Assembly (NCBI GenBank): GCA_013433145.1
Contig: CM024174.1
Coordinates: forward strand, 5,170,336-5,234,335
Reading direction: 5' to 3'
From: Ascaris suum
Lineage: Eukaryota; Nematoda; Chromadorea; Rhabditida; Ascarididae
Length of the DNA: 64,000 bases
How positions within the stretch are numbered: the stretch's first letter is position 1; every line of letters starts with the position of its first letter. Both the position numbers and the translations under genes were made by a program. This document shows positions 1 to 13,361 of the stretch, one piece after another. The notes beneath the pieces were generated by a model. The model worked only from the letters and a program-made list of their open reading frames with translations. It had not been told where the DNA came from and did not search any database.

Positions 1-3000
1 GCACAAGTGGTAGCATATTTAGTGGAACAGTCGCCATGAATAAGTTGGAGTGCACGGTGTGATGATGACAATGAGGCATCATAGATAATCTTCTATATGA
101 TGCGATGAGCAATCAACGTTCGACAAGCAGATGTTTTATACGAAATGAGAGCGACTTTATTGTCACTCTGTGAGTATCGCATGTGGATCATCGAATATAA
201 TAACTCTATTTTTCTATAGGTTTACGATGTCAATTTGCAGTATTTCTCAACGTTTTACCTGTAATTATGTTTAAGAATTTCAAGGACTCGCTAGTTAATG
301 ATGCTGTAGATGTCCGTATTCACTTGTCACTTGTGCCAATTTTCAACTGAACATTCGTCAAGCGTTCGTCCTTTACTAAAATTCATTTTTCCTATCGTTT
401 CAACTGTCATCGCGCTTTCTATCATCGTAATTTTCGTAAATTTTACTCCATCTGTCACGGAAAAGGACTGAACGATCAAATTTGATGGCAGGTGAATAGA
501 AAGCCACGAGTAACGTCATTTCACCTATAATATGTGTTTGCAGGTAATCTTCCGATGCTATTTACCTGAATATGGTAATTAGAATGAGAAATTACAGTAA
601 CGAATAATCGAACCAATGCTTGGGATCCTTAATGGTATATAGTATTCTATATTACGTTAAAATATTTACTTCAGTATTAAAACGGCCCATCACTTTCCTC
701 GCCATTAAAAATTCACGGCATTTTCTAAATTAAGAAAGTCACTCAAATGAGATTTTGCTGTTGGATATCCTTAATAAAGAACTTCTACAGAGAATATTGC
801 ACAACACTGAGTGAGAAAGAACGTTTTTTATTATTCAGTTCCTCGCAAAACAGAAAGCAAAACAGCGCTATTTTTATTCGAAATTAAAGTATTTAGTTAT
901 ATTTTCGAAGAATTTTTTGCAATTGATGCGAATATTATATCAACGATATCAACGATAGTTTTCGTCAGTATTGTGCTGCACTCATTTGCTGCACTAGAGA
1001 GATGATTTATTATTCATGTAATTATTACATAATGGTTGCAAAAAATTTCTGTTTTCGTAAAAAAATACTCCACCTTGGAAAAAAGAGAAAGAAAAAAACT
1101 TTGCCTTCGAATATAATCCGCCAGGCTATAGATATGGAAGGTCTTTATTCGTCTTATATTGTTAAAAAGCGACGCGATCTCGATAAAAAAGGCAAAATTG
1201 TGATATTTTTTGTTGAAATATCCAAAAATATTTCACACATATTCCTCTGATAAACAGTGGAGGAGAAATTGAACGTCAATGATACTTAAGTGGCGCGAAA
1301 TATATTAAAAATCTCCATAGTGGCAGATTTGTATAACTTTGAGGATCACTCAAATCTTCCGAGTGGACAATGCATGCATGCGAAAATGAATATTTAGGTA
1401 AGCAAAAGCAATGAAGCAAAACGAAATCGAGAAGAATCAAGCTAGAACATATGCTATAGAATTTGAGTGCAACAGCACCAAGCTAGTTGTCATTGTCAAA
1501 TAATTGTTTCTGCTTCATTTATTAACTGAAGAGAATAAGACGCAGGTTCATAGATTGAGAGAGAAAAATGCTCCCAAAAGTAAAAGAGAATGTTCCTTTT
1601 CGAAGGCTCTCTCAAATGATGCAATAAAATCTAGTGCGCATTACAGGATACTATGCATTTTATAAATGATGAAGCAGAAGTTATATTTGTGAATGGATGA
1701 AAGTTTTTAAGCGATCGAGGTAAGTGTTAGGTAAACCAATTTGCTATAGACGAACCTGAAATATTGCGTCATACAAGGTAAGTCTGAGTAGGTCGAGAGC
1801 ACCCAGGCAGTCAAACGATTTCCCAGTATGTGTCATGAGGCTAGCCTGAGATAGAACGGGGAAGGTATGGAAGGGGTTAATCTGCTCACATATTCATTCC
1901 AGCAGCTAGGTTGTGCACAAGGCCGAGAGGGCCCCACGTGTGGCTATGGGGGATCATGAGGATATTGGCGGCAGTATGGAGCCCGGAGTCATGCCGACGA
2001 TCGAAGCTATCCTTCTAAGCGAGTCCCTACTTGTTTGTCACTTTATTGTATAAGTGTGATAAACTCTTCGCCCCTGTACATGTGTTGTCTCGCAATTTAC
2101 TCGACCGCAGCTCAACAGACGGTGCAGATCATCAAAGAGACCTGGACGACAAGATTAGCCTGGGGGAGCTGACCCTGGCATCAGAGATGCTATGCGAGTA
2201 AGAAGTACTGAATATGATATTACTGGCAGTTGTCACAACCTCTTAGCATCTTAGCGGGAATGCCAAGCTTTTAATTATCCCATAACATTCAACAATCTTC
2301 TTGAAGTTTCAGTCATCTTATAAACATGAAATGCGAACGACTCTTTCTAGGAATTTGTTGCACTGCAAAATCCCTCCTTCATGACGTGCCCATAATTAGA
2401 GGTCAGCCATAAGTGCACATATGTTATAGATAGGCTAGCAATTGGCCGTTCGGCAAACGTTTGACCTCGCCGGCATGCACGCATATAGGTGCGCTTCATG
2501 CCGAACAATTTTGTTCTTAAATTTCGTTGTGAGACATGTGTGCATCTCATAACTGTGGAGATCTTGTGCCCTCACACCAATCAGAGATGAAAATACGACA
2601 CGACACGACGCGACAATGCATAAAGCAAATAATTGAAGGCGGCATACGAACAAGAAAGCACGTAAATCCGAATGCAAAACAACGCTTAACCACAAAAATC
2701 GACCTCGCTAATCCACTTAACGCTAAGTTCTATGGGAATAGCACGTGCCAACGATACAACATGCACTGACACTATTAATATATCATTGACTTCATAAAAC
2801 ATAAAAGCGCATATATTTACTGAATTAGTACGAATGATACCATTAAAAACTGATATGTCTGTTTCAATCAAAATTCACCAAATGGTGTAATTTCGGTAAT
2901 GGATTCGTTCAACGATAGCGCATCGTCTTATAGATTTTCTGCTGATAACGGCTTTCTAGGCGGAAGCAAAATAGTTTCGCCTATAAAGAAGTATTCTCAT

Positions 3001-6000
3001 TTGTAAATTAAAATATATGCAGAAGAATATTTCTTTGTGTGAGGAAAATTACATCACAATTGGTTGCTTCCTTTCGCATACCCATTTCATTATAAATGTA
3101 CAATTTTTTACCCTGGATGCATTGAAAGATGGAGGGAAATGTATTATGGCAACAATGAAATGCTAGCTGAATATACGCATGACGTGCCAAAGCTAACCAT
3201 CGTTTCGGCATTTGCTTACTTTTCTATAGAGTCCAAAAAAAAGTCTTTTGGTTGCACATTTCCTTTGCGGGGTGTATGACTCAACGAAAGAGTGCGTGCA
3301 TATATGCGTGCCAGGATGGTAGACATCGCTTTATGCATGAGCATTTTATGAGCTGTGAATCAGCTTACACTCGTTTTTAATAGCCGAACCATGAGGACAG
3401 CTCGAATGTAAAAGATGCTGACGAATGCGGAAGACAGGAGATGAAAATTGTTGGTTTCCTCTGGGCTGGTGACGAACTTCCTTCGGATTTGGCAGATTCT
3501 TTGCAGTGTGCTCACTTTTCGCCCTGCATAATAAAACTTGCTCGAGAAAGAAGGGAATCTGAACCCATTTGAATGAAAGCATATGAAAAAATGCGGTTGA
3601 GTGTGAATGATTTTTTGCATATTGCTATCCTAAGCGAACATCGAATCAGTTTACTCTGCTTCTAACATCCAGCTAATAAATCTGACCGCTTTCTGCGATT
3701 ATATCAAATAGAGGATAATTTAGCGTAGACAACAAAATCTTCTGGCAATGTGACCACCAATGAAGAGGATGCAATGAGAGCTGTGGTAAGGGGCATTTAA
3801 AATTCACATCGAATCGTTGTTACGAGCGCAGAATTTGCTTCATACAAATCAACATAATCAACTATGACAGTCTTTAGTCTTTAGTGATCTATGATAACCA
3901 GATTTCATCTCAGAGAAAAACCTTGACTCGATGATTATCTTGCGAATCATTCTTCCTAACCTAAATCTTTAAAAATTGGTAAAACTACTGTGAAAAATCA
4001 TGGAAATTTCTGGTTGCCATACATAAATCAGATCCATCGGAAATGACTATATTGATGGCTACTGGAATTGAAGGATTATTCAAACATCAGCCTCACAGTT
4101 GTTATTAATTTCAATATGATTTTATTGATAAAGATCACAGCGCCGACAACCTTCACGTTGATTAAAAAACATTATTACTTACCATAACATTTATAATGTC
4201 AAGCAATTTCCATATCGAGACATCAGAATGACTAATAGGTGGAAGTACACTTTATATAATATAAAAATCAGAGCTGCATCATTTAGCGGAAGACTTAAAC
4301 AAATTTCCGCAGCGATCGCTGCTGAAAGGAATCGTGGAAATTATCGTGGCAGATCATCAATATTGTTCGCCTCGCAACAATCCGTTGCAGAAGCAAATTG
4401 CTAGGAGAACTCATTGCCATATTGCCATATGCTCCAACTCGTTCGATCATTTCGCAAAAAAAAAAAAACTGGAAGTGGAAAATACAGGAAGGGGCAGCAG
4501 CGGGGTGCCAATAAATAAGATAATGCCCCTGTATATTAGAAAACTTGCATATGAAACCATAGAGTATAATTTGAGAATTTGCATAAAAAAGATTTTAATT
4601 TTTTGCATAATAAAAAAAAATTTTTTTTTAATGTTTATCATATTATATCATTAATTTCACTTTAGAAAAATATATGGGAATAAAAATCTGCTCGAGACTC
4701 TCAAATTAGGCAAAAAGCGAAATGGATGTTGAGGAATTCATCTATCCCACTCATTGATCAAGAGATCTTCAAATTGCAGCAACAATGTATGATTATGGAG
4801 AGAGACTGCAGCTGGTAATAAAGAGCAGTAGAGAGTTTAAAAAACGCAGTTGTCGCAATAATAACGATTGCAAATTTATCGCATTGCACAATCTGCAATG
4901 CAAATGCTATTAAGCCTTGCTCAACAGCGTTCAGTGCCTAATTTAGTTCCGCCGTTTCATTCAGCACTGCAGCATCGTCCTCGTTAACACGCATCTCACT
5001 TAAACAACACGCAGTGAAGCACATCAAATACTTCTATTCACCATGCCCTTTTCGAACTTTCATTCGCTATCCGAATAAAAAACGATCTGTGATGTTATCG
5101 ATGTGTTATATTCACAGCAATATATAATTCTGCGAGAGTTGAAACATAAACTAGGCATTTAAGTATTAAAATATTGAGCAACGATGCATATCAAACATTA
5201 ATTCCTATATTCCCATATGCGCACTTATATGGTTCGTCATAAAGGCATCACCAATATTCGTTATGGATTCGTATTATACGGAAGTTGTCAAACTATATAC
5301 AATCTATTTGCATAACATTTTGGATAAAGGCGATGCTGAAAACGCTAAATATAAAAACTTCGAATGTAAATTCCATTGAATTGTGATGTCATTTTGGAAA
5401 TTTAGGAAGTTGCTATCGGAAAGTGGAAATTGGAGTTGGATTGAAGAGAAAGTCGGAAGTGGAAAAAAGGCATTGAAAAATGCAAGTTTCTCAAAGTTGG
5501 GCAGTTTGCTCTTCATGAAATCAAAAACTCCAACAGTCGTCTAATTTATGAAGACCGTGGAAAACTAAGCACTTCTTAGTTCATTTGATAAGAATCCTAT
5601 CGCCGTGCAACATATAACGATAAAAATCTAAGAGCAAGGTTGAACCTAGCGAGGCGTGACAATCCGGAGGGGAAGTGAGGATGAACAAATTGAGCACAGC
5701 CACGAATAGCACATGTGTAGAGTGTTGACCACTGGTCACTCCTCTCTAGCGGGCTGTGGGCGCAATGGTGATCACTACAATGCGCAATATTCATTCATCA
5801 TGTCTTAGGCGCAGTAGAGACGATTACCCGCCCCGTTGGGTATTAATCCAGAAATCCTCAATCAACACGTCTTATGATGAGGTTGCTCCTCGATGTGATG
5901 CCTTTTGCAGCACGCCACCAACACCGCCACATCACAGTGCGGCGACCTATGAAACACATGCATTAAGCTTATGCTTAGCTTCCTATTTTGCATACATTAA

Positions 6001-6100
6001 ACAACCTTCTCGGCCTCCTGAGACATCGGCAGCTTTCCTTTGCATTTTTAGCTATGGATAATAGACATATTGAACCTAACTGGAAGTGCTACAAGCCTAC
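1..6100. other. Gene-free stretch (no supportable gene)
   Basis: No open frame here has both plausible splice sites and a recognisable motif. The sequence is AT-rich with short oligo-A and oligo-T runs. A patch at about 1860-2220 is more GC-rich than its surroundings but is broken by stops in the frames I read; it may be an old repeat. ORFs at 811-1250, 4334-4654 and 5756-6061 are low-complexity or lack acceptable splice signals. I treat this as intergenic or deep intronic DNA. Confidence 0.5.
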
Positions 6101-6843
6101 CTGGAAGTGGCTGCTCGAAAGTGGTCGCACGCACTAAAGACCAGTGGGGATGGGCTCAGCTGGCAGTTTTGTAATCGAAGACGTTCTCCTGCGGATTGTG
6201 CACGAATTATCGAGCGTAATAACGATGCAAATCCTAATCGTAGGCAGTAAATGAGCGACTGCCGCGAAATTTGTGCATATAATGGAACGTAAGAGGCAAG
6301 GGATAAGCCAAATCCTTCCACGAAACGATGCCATATTGTTCGAGGATGAGATTTGCAAAGGTTCACAGAGTGACATTGGAGTTAAGTTTGTTGTCTTCGC
6401 AACTGAGGGATTGAAAGGTTCTAATTCACATCATCAATAATTCACTCAGCAAATGTATCAATTGGAGGAAGAAAAATTCGCATTTACTCAAAAATGCGAA
6501 AAAATGAGACATTTCGCGCCTTGGAGAATTCTCTACCCGTCGAGAGAGTGAAAAACTTGAAACAATAAAAAAAAATTATTCAGGGCTGTTTCGGAAAAAT
6601 TCCACTTATTTCTGCTACGAAATCACTTCAGCTTTTAGTGAATCGACTTTTCGTGAAAACGCTTCAACTCTATAAGATTATGATTGCAGGATATTTGTGA
6701 AACGCAATATGTTGACTGTAAGATATTTCTTAAAAGAAGTTAAACACCTCAGTGACAACAAATGTACCACAGATTCATAGTGGTGGCATTCTAATTATAT
6801 TTGGGAAGCAAGAAGATTTGAATAACAGAGGAAAGCCAGCTAC

Positions 6844-9800
6844 CTGTGGTGGGGTTAATCTCTCCATAATGCTGCACAGATAAATGCACCATTCGAGAGG
6901 ACTGCCGTCGTAAAAATTTCGTCTCATTCGTTTGTTTACATGAGCAATGATGAGTGTCAAATTTCCAAACAGCTCATTAACTGCTGGAGCAAATATAACA
7001 CGAATTGCTGAGGACACTATCCTATAATGGAAATCAAATATGCTAGAAAGAAATCACTTGCAGTGATCTCTCTTCAGCAACTTATTTGCTGACTTTTATG
7101 CTTAGATTGTGAATTTCACTAAAATAATCTTAACTTACAGGACTGACGTTCATATAAATAGTTTGAATTTCAACGATCAGCATCCAACATTTTGCATTTC
7201 AGATTTCCACAAAACAACTTCTATGTGATAATTTTAGAAAATTCTGACTGTTCTACGTGCAGAAAGCTTAAACGCTTCATAAAATGAGCAACATTAATTC
7301 CTTTAACGTTTGCATTAGTAAATAAGCATGCAATGTTGAGTCGATAAACTACCTACAATCTTTCAAACGCAATAAATTCCCAACGAAGCGATATGTATCC
7401 GCTTGCCATTCTTCTAAAGCTCGAAACATTTGCTTGGCATGCTGATATGTGGGAATTGATACCTTCATAAGTTCGGATTGCTGTTTATGGATTTTTCCAA
7501 TGGCACTTAGCACACTGCTATCGGAAACTGAACCCTCAAATAAGTTCTGTGGAATGTAAGAGGAGTGAGAAGGGAAGAGAGGGGGAGAGGTGGGGGGATT
7601 GGATGAATGGATGTATCTGACTCGAAGATGGAAGGGAACTTTGAACTTCTTTAGCCTCTTGGCCTCTGAAAGTAGGCTGTCTCTACTAAAGCAGAAATAA
7701 CTTGAACAATGATTATGCAAATCAATTATGTCATTAAAAACTGCACAAAATAATGATAATACAGAACAAGAATTTGTATACGCAATCTCGCATAATCTTT
7801 AACACGAAAGTTTCACATACACTAAAATGAAGGTGGAAGCGTCGTGCCAATTCGAGTTGTGCAATATGTTCGGTGACATAGAGACTAACAAGAATGGCAA
7901 ATAAACCAAACTCAATCCGCGCATGCAAAGACACAACCGCCAAACAATGAATGAATGCATGTTATGCACTTCGGAGAGACTAAAGGAATGCTGGTGCGGC
8001 TCAAGTAAAGAAGTATAGTGCTTGACCCTCAACGAATTCGGTGCGCATGCAAGACGACCTCCTTGACCGAACAATGCAGATCGACAGTCCACATACCCTA
8101 GGAGTTGAGTCGTTAGAGGATGTGTCGTGATCAACAGGTGGCGACCTATGGTCCGCTCTCTGACGATACCCGGACCAGCTTAATTGCACCATAAAGAAAC
8201 CACAAAGACGTTGATCCGATCGGGAATGTGAAACACATAAAAACATTGATGCGCGAATTCCACGAAGGACAACAGCACACGTTGAACTTGCCGTAAATGA
8301 AGGTAAACCGGCGCATAACAGCACATTTAATTAGAGGGTTCGTATCCGTAAGACGTGCAATGAGATCTATTTAATGCCGATGACAGTACCATTTCGTATT
8401 CATCTATGCAATCCGGCGTCTTCACAAGTAAATACTTCCAAAAGCGAACTCTCTAATCAAATTTTCGAATATCTAACGTAATAACGACAAACACTAAAAA
8501 GTAGCCTCTGAATGGAATCAAAGTAATGTCGTTTATTTACTTTAATATGCGTTTCATGTATAATTCGCTCAGACTACACACTACATTTAATGATTATTCG
8601 TAACTTAAGAGTAAGGCAATGCAGAATATGCTCAACAGTTTTGCAACTGTTAAAAGTATAGCGCAAAAGAAGAAAAGAATAAAAATCGAAAAATACTGAC
8701 AGATTTATAGAAGTTGTTTGATAGCATAAATTACGAACTATAAGAGATACAACAACAATCAACTTGAAATTCTTTATGAATAAATTTTCCTAAGCGACAA
8801 AGAATAAAATTTCAGAGAGGCATATGGGGACTTAATATGAACAAGATATGAACGATAGAAAAAATTGTAACATGCGACGCTCTTTATAATCGAATTAAAT
8901 TAGCGTTTTGATGAAGATTTGCAACGGGACACAAATATGTCTTATTATGGCACGATAGATTCATTGCCGTTGGCAATCCGGTTTTTTATGGCGCTGATAG
9001 ATTGCACGTGACTAACATCTTAAACGAAGACAAGTTGTGTTTATGAGTGTTTCACTAAATGTAATAATTTTGAGAATTTTTAAGGTATTCGCCTACTTTG
9101 GCATATTGCCCACATTATACGAGAGAGTTATTACAGTATCGCGAATTTTTTTTGTTATTGGATAAAGAATGCTGCTTTTAAAACGATGTAACAAAACGAA
9201 GCTTTAAAAATCCTCAAAGTGCTTTCAAGGGTCACTTCAGAGCACTCCTACCTTGAATTACACGATAAGATACAAATATTTGTGCAACGTGTGGTAGTAC
9301 ATCATTGTATGATAAAATGCTGATTGTACGTTGATGGAATATTTCTTACAGCGCCATCTGCTCACCAAAGGAATTCAAACGAGTGAGTTTGATGGATCAG
9401 CTTTTGCACACACAGGCGGCACCTAAGACTTGGACAAGGCAACTGCATGTAATTGACAATCTCAAGGCCATGCCAACCACTGCCTTTATTACTATCATTG
9501 AGTAGCAATCAACTATTTTGAGCAAAAAGAAAAAGACGTCTCACATAAAAACATCTCGTTTAATATTAACACCAGCATAAATGTAGGAATTACATTTGAG
9601 CAGTTTTAATCTAAACTTAGAATATTAAAAAAATATTTCAGTGAACTCGCGAGGATTATGGTGGCAAAGAAGTCCTTGTTTTATGGTCTTATATTGTCAG
9701 AATATCTGATGGATGGATACTATCACGATTTTACAGGCTGAACAACGCTCGATTATATATCACACCTTGTATGCACAAAATTGATTGCTAATCTTGTCAG

Positions 9801-12140
9801 CCTTTTATAGACATAGGCAATATTTAAAATGCGACGCACTGCAAAGCTTGTTGGTTAAAAAACTGTTCCATAAAAAAGCAAGAGCGACTTTGAAGTAAAA
9901 AATGCACAAAACAATCAATATATGTAAAAATATTCATATTTCGAAAAACAGTACAAAGTGAATGCGAATGTAGGTGAAGAAATTGCTGATCGTCATAGAC
10001 CAGTACAAATGTGAGCGAGCGATCGGTGCGCTAAGGTGCGATAACATTGACTGCAGTGACACGACGTCGTCGCATGAACCCGACGGCATTCACTATGTCC
10101 ATCTCACCTCATTTATCACGACAAATTTGGCTCTTCATATGCAAATTGACTCATCAAACCGAACACGTCCATATCTCAAAAAGCCGAAAGGTTGGTAAAC
10201 TCTAAAACGTCGAATAAACTCTAATCTAAAAGAGACAGCGAAAAAAGTCGAACATATGGACTGTTTTATTTCTAGTGCCCACTTTGGAACCGTGGGTTTT
10301 GAAAAATTGTTGCACGAGTCGATGCACTCTTTTCATTTGATTTCAAAAGCAAATGCAAAATCAAGTCAACTTCGCATTTAACCTCCGCAAGGCTCTCTTC
10401 CGCTGTCGCTAAAGTAGTTCTCTGCATGTACTTCCCGTATTCAAGAAATCTCTGAAAAGCTTTAGCCAATTTGCAATTAGAGACTTTGTTAACACAACAA
10501 ATCGCATTTAACATCAACTTCTGAACGGTGACGCTACTTTGTGCACCGATAAATTCGTATAGCTCTCTTTTTATGGGTCGTTATCGATGCACTAAAAGAT
10601 TTTTTGCGGTACAAACGCCAAAAAAGTGTCCTGAATTGATGTCCATTAATAAACATGCTGCCGACTTTAATTTGCTCTCCACTAGAGCCTGTTAAGAGCG
10701 GATTTATTTGAAGAGGTCAAGGTTCATGACAGCCGCTCCGAATAAATGTTGCTACAACGCAAATACGAGTGATCCACTTTTGAATATCGTCAGTGTAGTC
10801 TCATAACAAAACAGTATTGAAAGAATAATAATGGAGGCGACGGTGTCTGAATGCCATTATGAGCATAATTGCTTGTGGAAGAAATTTCGACAGCAATGCA
10901 AGAGGGTGGTAAACATCTTTTTAATAACAAGGGGAGGATTTATAGAGCAAGAGGAGTATGCATTTATGCAAGCCGCTTAATCGTACATTTATAGCCGCTT
11001 CGTAACGTAATAGGATCACGTATGAACCGTGCTATGGAGAATAAAATCAACTTAGGCTTTATCAACAGGAAGATTTCATCAAAGCAGCGACCCAGCCCTC
11101 CTCTCAGAAAATTTGACAAGGTGTAAGAACGGTGTACAGCACCTTTCGAATGAAAGGAATTTTTGATGAAGCACTGCAATACACAATAATTTTTTTCAGG
11201 GTGGAGGGAGGGAGGAGGAGGGGAGGGGATGGAGAGCTTGTGATAAGGAGGTGGAGTTTTTCTGGCAGAAACACAAAGCGCGATCTCTAGCTGTTGCTAC
11301 TATCTTCTAAAAAATTGTTCGGCTTACCGGAAGAAACCGGTTGAGTGTACCTAAGAAGAGCGGAAACTAGAGGGATTTCGCAACTGCGTATAGCCAAAAA
11401 CAACGGCAAATGTTCAATGGAATGCTTTTTTTTGAGTTCCGTAGTCCGCTAAACACATTTTTCTTGTACGGAACGGAAGTTCCTATGAAGCAGTCATTTT
11501 TTTCAAAAAATCGTGTCCTCATACCGCCATTCTACCTTCCGCTTTTGTAGTTAGCCATATTCTGCTCGCTCAGCCAATGATTCGCTTATTTAAGGGAAAT
11601 CAGTGAGCAATAATAGACATTCGGGCTTTAAACTTGCTAAACTCTTGCCTTTTTTGAACAAAAATCAAAAGAGGGAATGATAAGGCATAAAAGCACCTGT
11701 CAAATAAACACGTGAACTAGAACAGATGCGATATTAAGACTACATGCAAAAAATCAGAGCGCTGTAGTGGAAGAAATCAATCAGTGACGGAAGTATAAGA
11801 GCTTAACAATGAGAGTTGTTTTAGCCCCAGCTGTATGATGCTCGTTCGTTATGAGCCGATGGACACATGCCTGACAAACACTTGTGTGTAGATAAGGTCA
11901 GTTGGGAGCATCCAAATCAATTACCCCGTTATAAATCTCCTCATGAACCTCGAACACTAATAAAACAACTGAAAAGCATACAACAAAACGGTGGAAAATG
12001 AGACGGATGAACATTCGTTGGCATCTTATGAGCTTCCTCAATCTACAAAATAATTTAATCTTTGAATAGTTCGGATTGTATCTTTCAATAAACGTTTATT
12101 TCACATCCTTGAACTGAAGCCAGTCGAGACGTGTGGGAAG

Positions 12141-12239
<99 letters not shown>

Positions 12240-13011
12240 CGTCAGGTCGACTATCACTAATTTCATGCCTCTACTCTCAAAACTTTGAATTTTGATTTGC
12301 CTTTTCCTCTTACAAGCAGCTGTGAAATTTCGTTTATGGAACGAGCTGAAAGTTAACAAACCGATCATGTCGAAATCCTGCGTAAAAGCTGAAATCCAAA
12401 TTGCTACGAACATTCAGCTCAGATGTAGCACATATATTTGGAATTAGCAAAGCGATATGAATTCACTCTACACATTAAAAAAACGATATATTTCGAAATC
12501 CGATGGTAAAGCACGTTCAGTAACTTTCCGGTAAAAGCGCAGCAGTTCGATTCTGAATTCATTTCAACTTATAAAGCAACACTTACTTTTTAGCACCCTT
12601 GTATTCTTGAATTCTTTCAAAACTTCTTTTAAACAACAAAACACATGTGCCAATTAACAGAATGTTTCTGGAGGAAGCCGAAAAATCTTTAGCTACATGA
12701 AGTTACCTTTTGAAGACGGTTATTACAACGGGCATTTTCATAACAAGTGAGAATCTTAAACAAGAAATGGGCATTTTCTGCGTTCTTTTCAAGTGAAGTA
12801 ACTATTTTCAATAGAAATTTTCAGTAAACTCACCTATGTAATATACAAAATACGCTCTCAAAAAAAGCTGTATTATTACCAAAATTAAGACGTACGCTAT
12901 AAAATACGCTATAAATACAAAATGCGCTATAAATTGCTTAGGACATAGATTGTTGGCAAGCGAAAGTTCAGCTAATTCATGAACCACCGTAGCAAATTTC
13001 TGAGTATCCAA
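6844..13011 (-). CDS. Transportin-3/importin-13 family nuclear import receptor (partial, split gene)
   Basis: Minus-strand exons read from high to low coordinate. B: 13011-12919, phase 0. C: 10562-10328, ends phase 1. C2: from 8646, probably to the GT near 8604. D: 7546-7353, phase 0 in, two bases out. E: 7021-6844, one base in, phase 0 out. D-E splice phases agree exactly (acceptor CCACAG, donor TAG/GTAGTT, acceptor TTATAG, donor CAG/GTAGCT). Motifs follow human transportin-3 order as I recall it: HELAEL in B (human GEMSE), QFIAHF at the B end joining LYEFIG in C (human QFLDPVLGY), LNAIC in C (human HNIC), EKIAKLLSIFC across C-C2 (human DKITECLSELC), GSVSDSSV in D (human GISSDPTV), DCRIV plus FAPAV across D-E (human DNRIV, RFAV), and CIYLCSIM in E (human CFLYLGSIL). 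The family are HEAT-repeat karyopherin-beta proteins of about 920-960 residues that carry SR splicing factors or other cargo into the nucleus using RanGTP. This piece covers roughly the middle to C-terminal part. A short exon between C2 and D is missing from my model (phase mismatch), and the B donor (TTTT/GTATTT) and C acceptor are weak. Without a search I cannot separate transportin-3 from importin-13. Confidence 0.6.
12144..12238. repeat. (AT)n microsatellite, about 95 bp
   Basis: Uninterrupted TA dinucleotide run inside the presumed intron between exons B and C of the karyopherin gene. The flanks show no extended inverted repeat, unlike the tract at 38.7 kb. Confidence 0.97.
12892..12936. 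repeat. Short tandem repeat around (t/g)(a/c)cgctataaa
   Basis: Three imperfect copies of a CGCTATAAA unit in about 45 bases. The proposed donor of karyopherin exon B lies inside this tract, which makes that boundary uncertain. Confidence 0.7.
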
Positions 13012-13250
13012 CTAAAAGTTCCAAAAATTGAAAAAGGAATTCAATACATGAGACGTATTTGCAAATTAAGGTAACAACATTCAACGACATGGAAAAGAAT
13101 GTGCAAAAGAAAATGAAAATATTTTAATAAAATCGATAAAACTGGTTAGCAAATGCAATAACATTGAAAATGCAATATTCGATAAGAAATTTCCCATCTA
13201 ATTTTTAATCCGTTCCGAGAAACAAAAAAGACGAAAACATTTTTTTCAAC

Positions 13251-13361
13251 GATTTGAATGATGGAATGAGCTGGGAAATGAACAATTAGGCAGTAATGCA
13301 AAAATTGGATCACATTTTGGGGAGTGCAAAATTCGCTCAGTGGAGTCGAGAGAAGTCGCCA
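13251..13361 (-). CDS. Candidate upstream exon of the karyopherin gene
   Basis: A strong acceptor (pyrimidine-rich, ending CTTTGCAG) opens a minus-strand frame at 13361. It reads ATSLDSTERILHSPKCDPIF then ALLPNCSF, which resembles the family segment just before exon B (human IAKSVDPEN ... VVRLPETV). Position and order fit the gene that continues at 13011. Against it, the only nearby GT donor (after 13251) leaves phase 1 whereas exon B begins in phase 0, so the boundary is wrong, an intermediate piece is missing, or the match is chance. Confidence 0.35.

Noticed and set aside
6097..6366. Minus-strand frame with KSHPRTIWHRFVEGF, resembling the next karyopherin segment (human HPDTVDDLF), ending at a good donor CCAG/GTAGGC
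   Set aside because: No AG acceptor lies between the upstream in-frame TAA and the motif, so it cannot be spliced in that frame as written.
7734..8324. Overlapping minus-strand frames between karyopherin exons
   Set aside because: No acceptor falls after the upstream stop in the better frame, and there are no family motifs. A short missing exon may still hide here.
12919..13011. Reading this exon as a BAR-domain or sorting-nexin helix
   Set aside because: Helical composition only; neighbouring exons do not fit a BAR domain.
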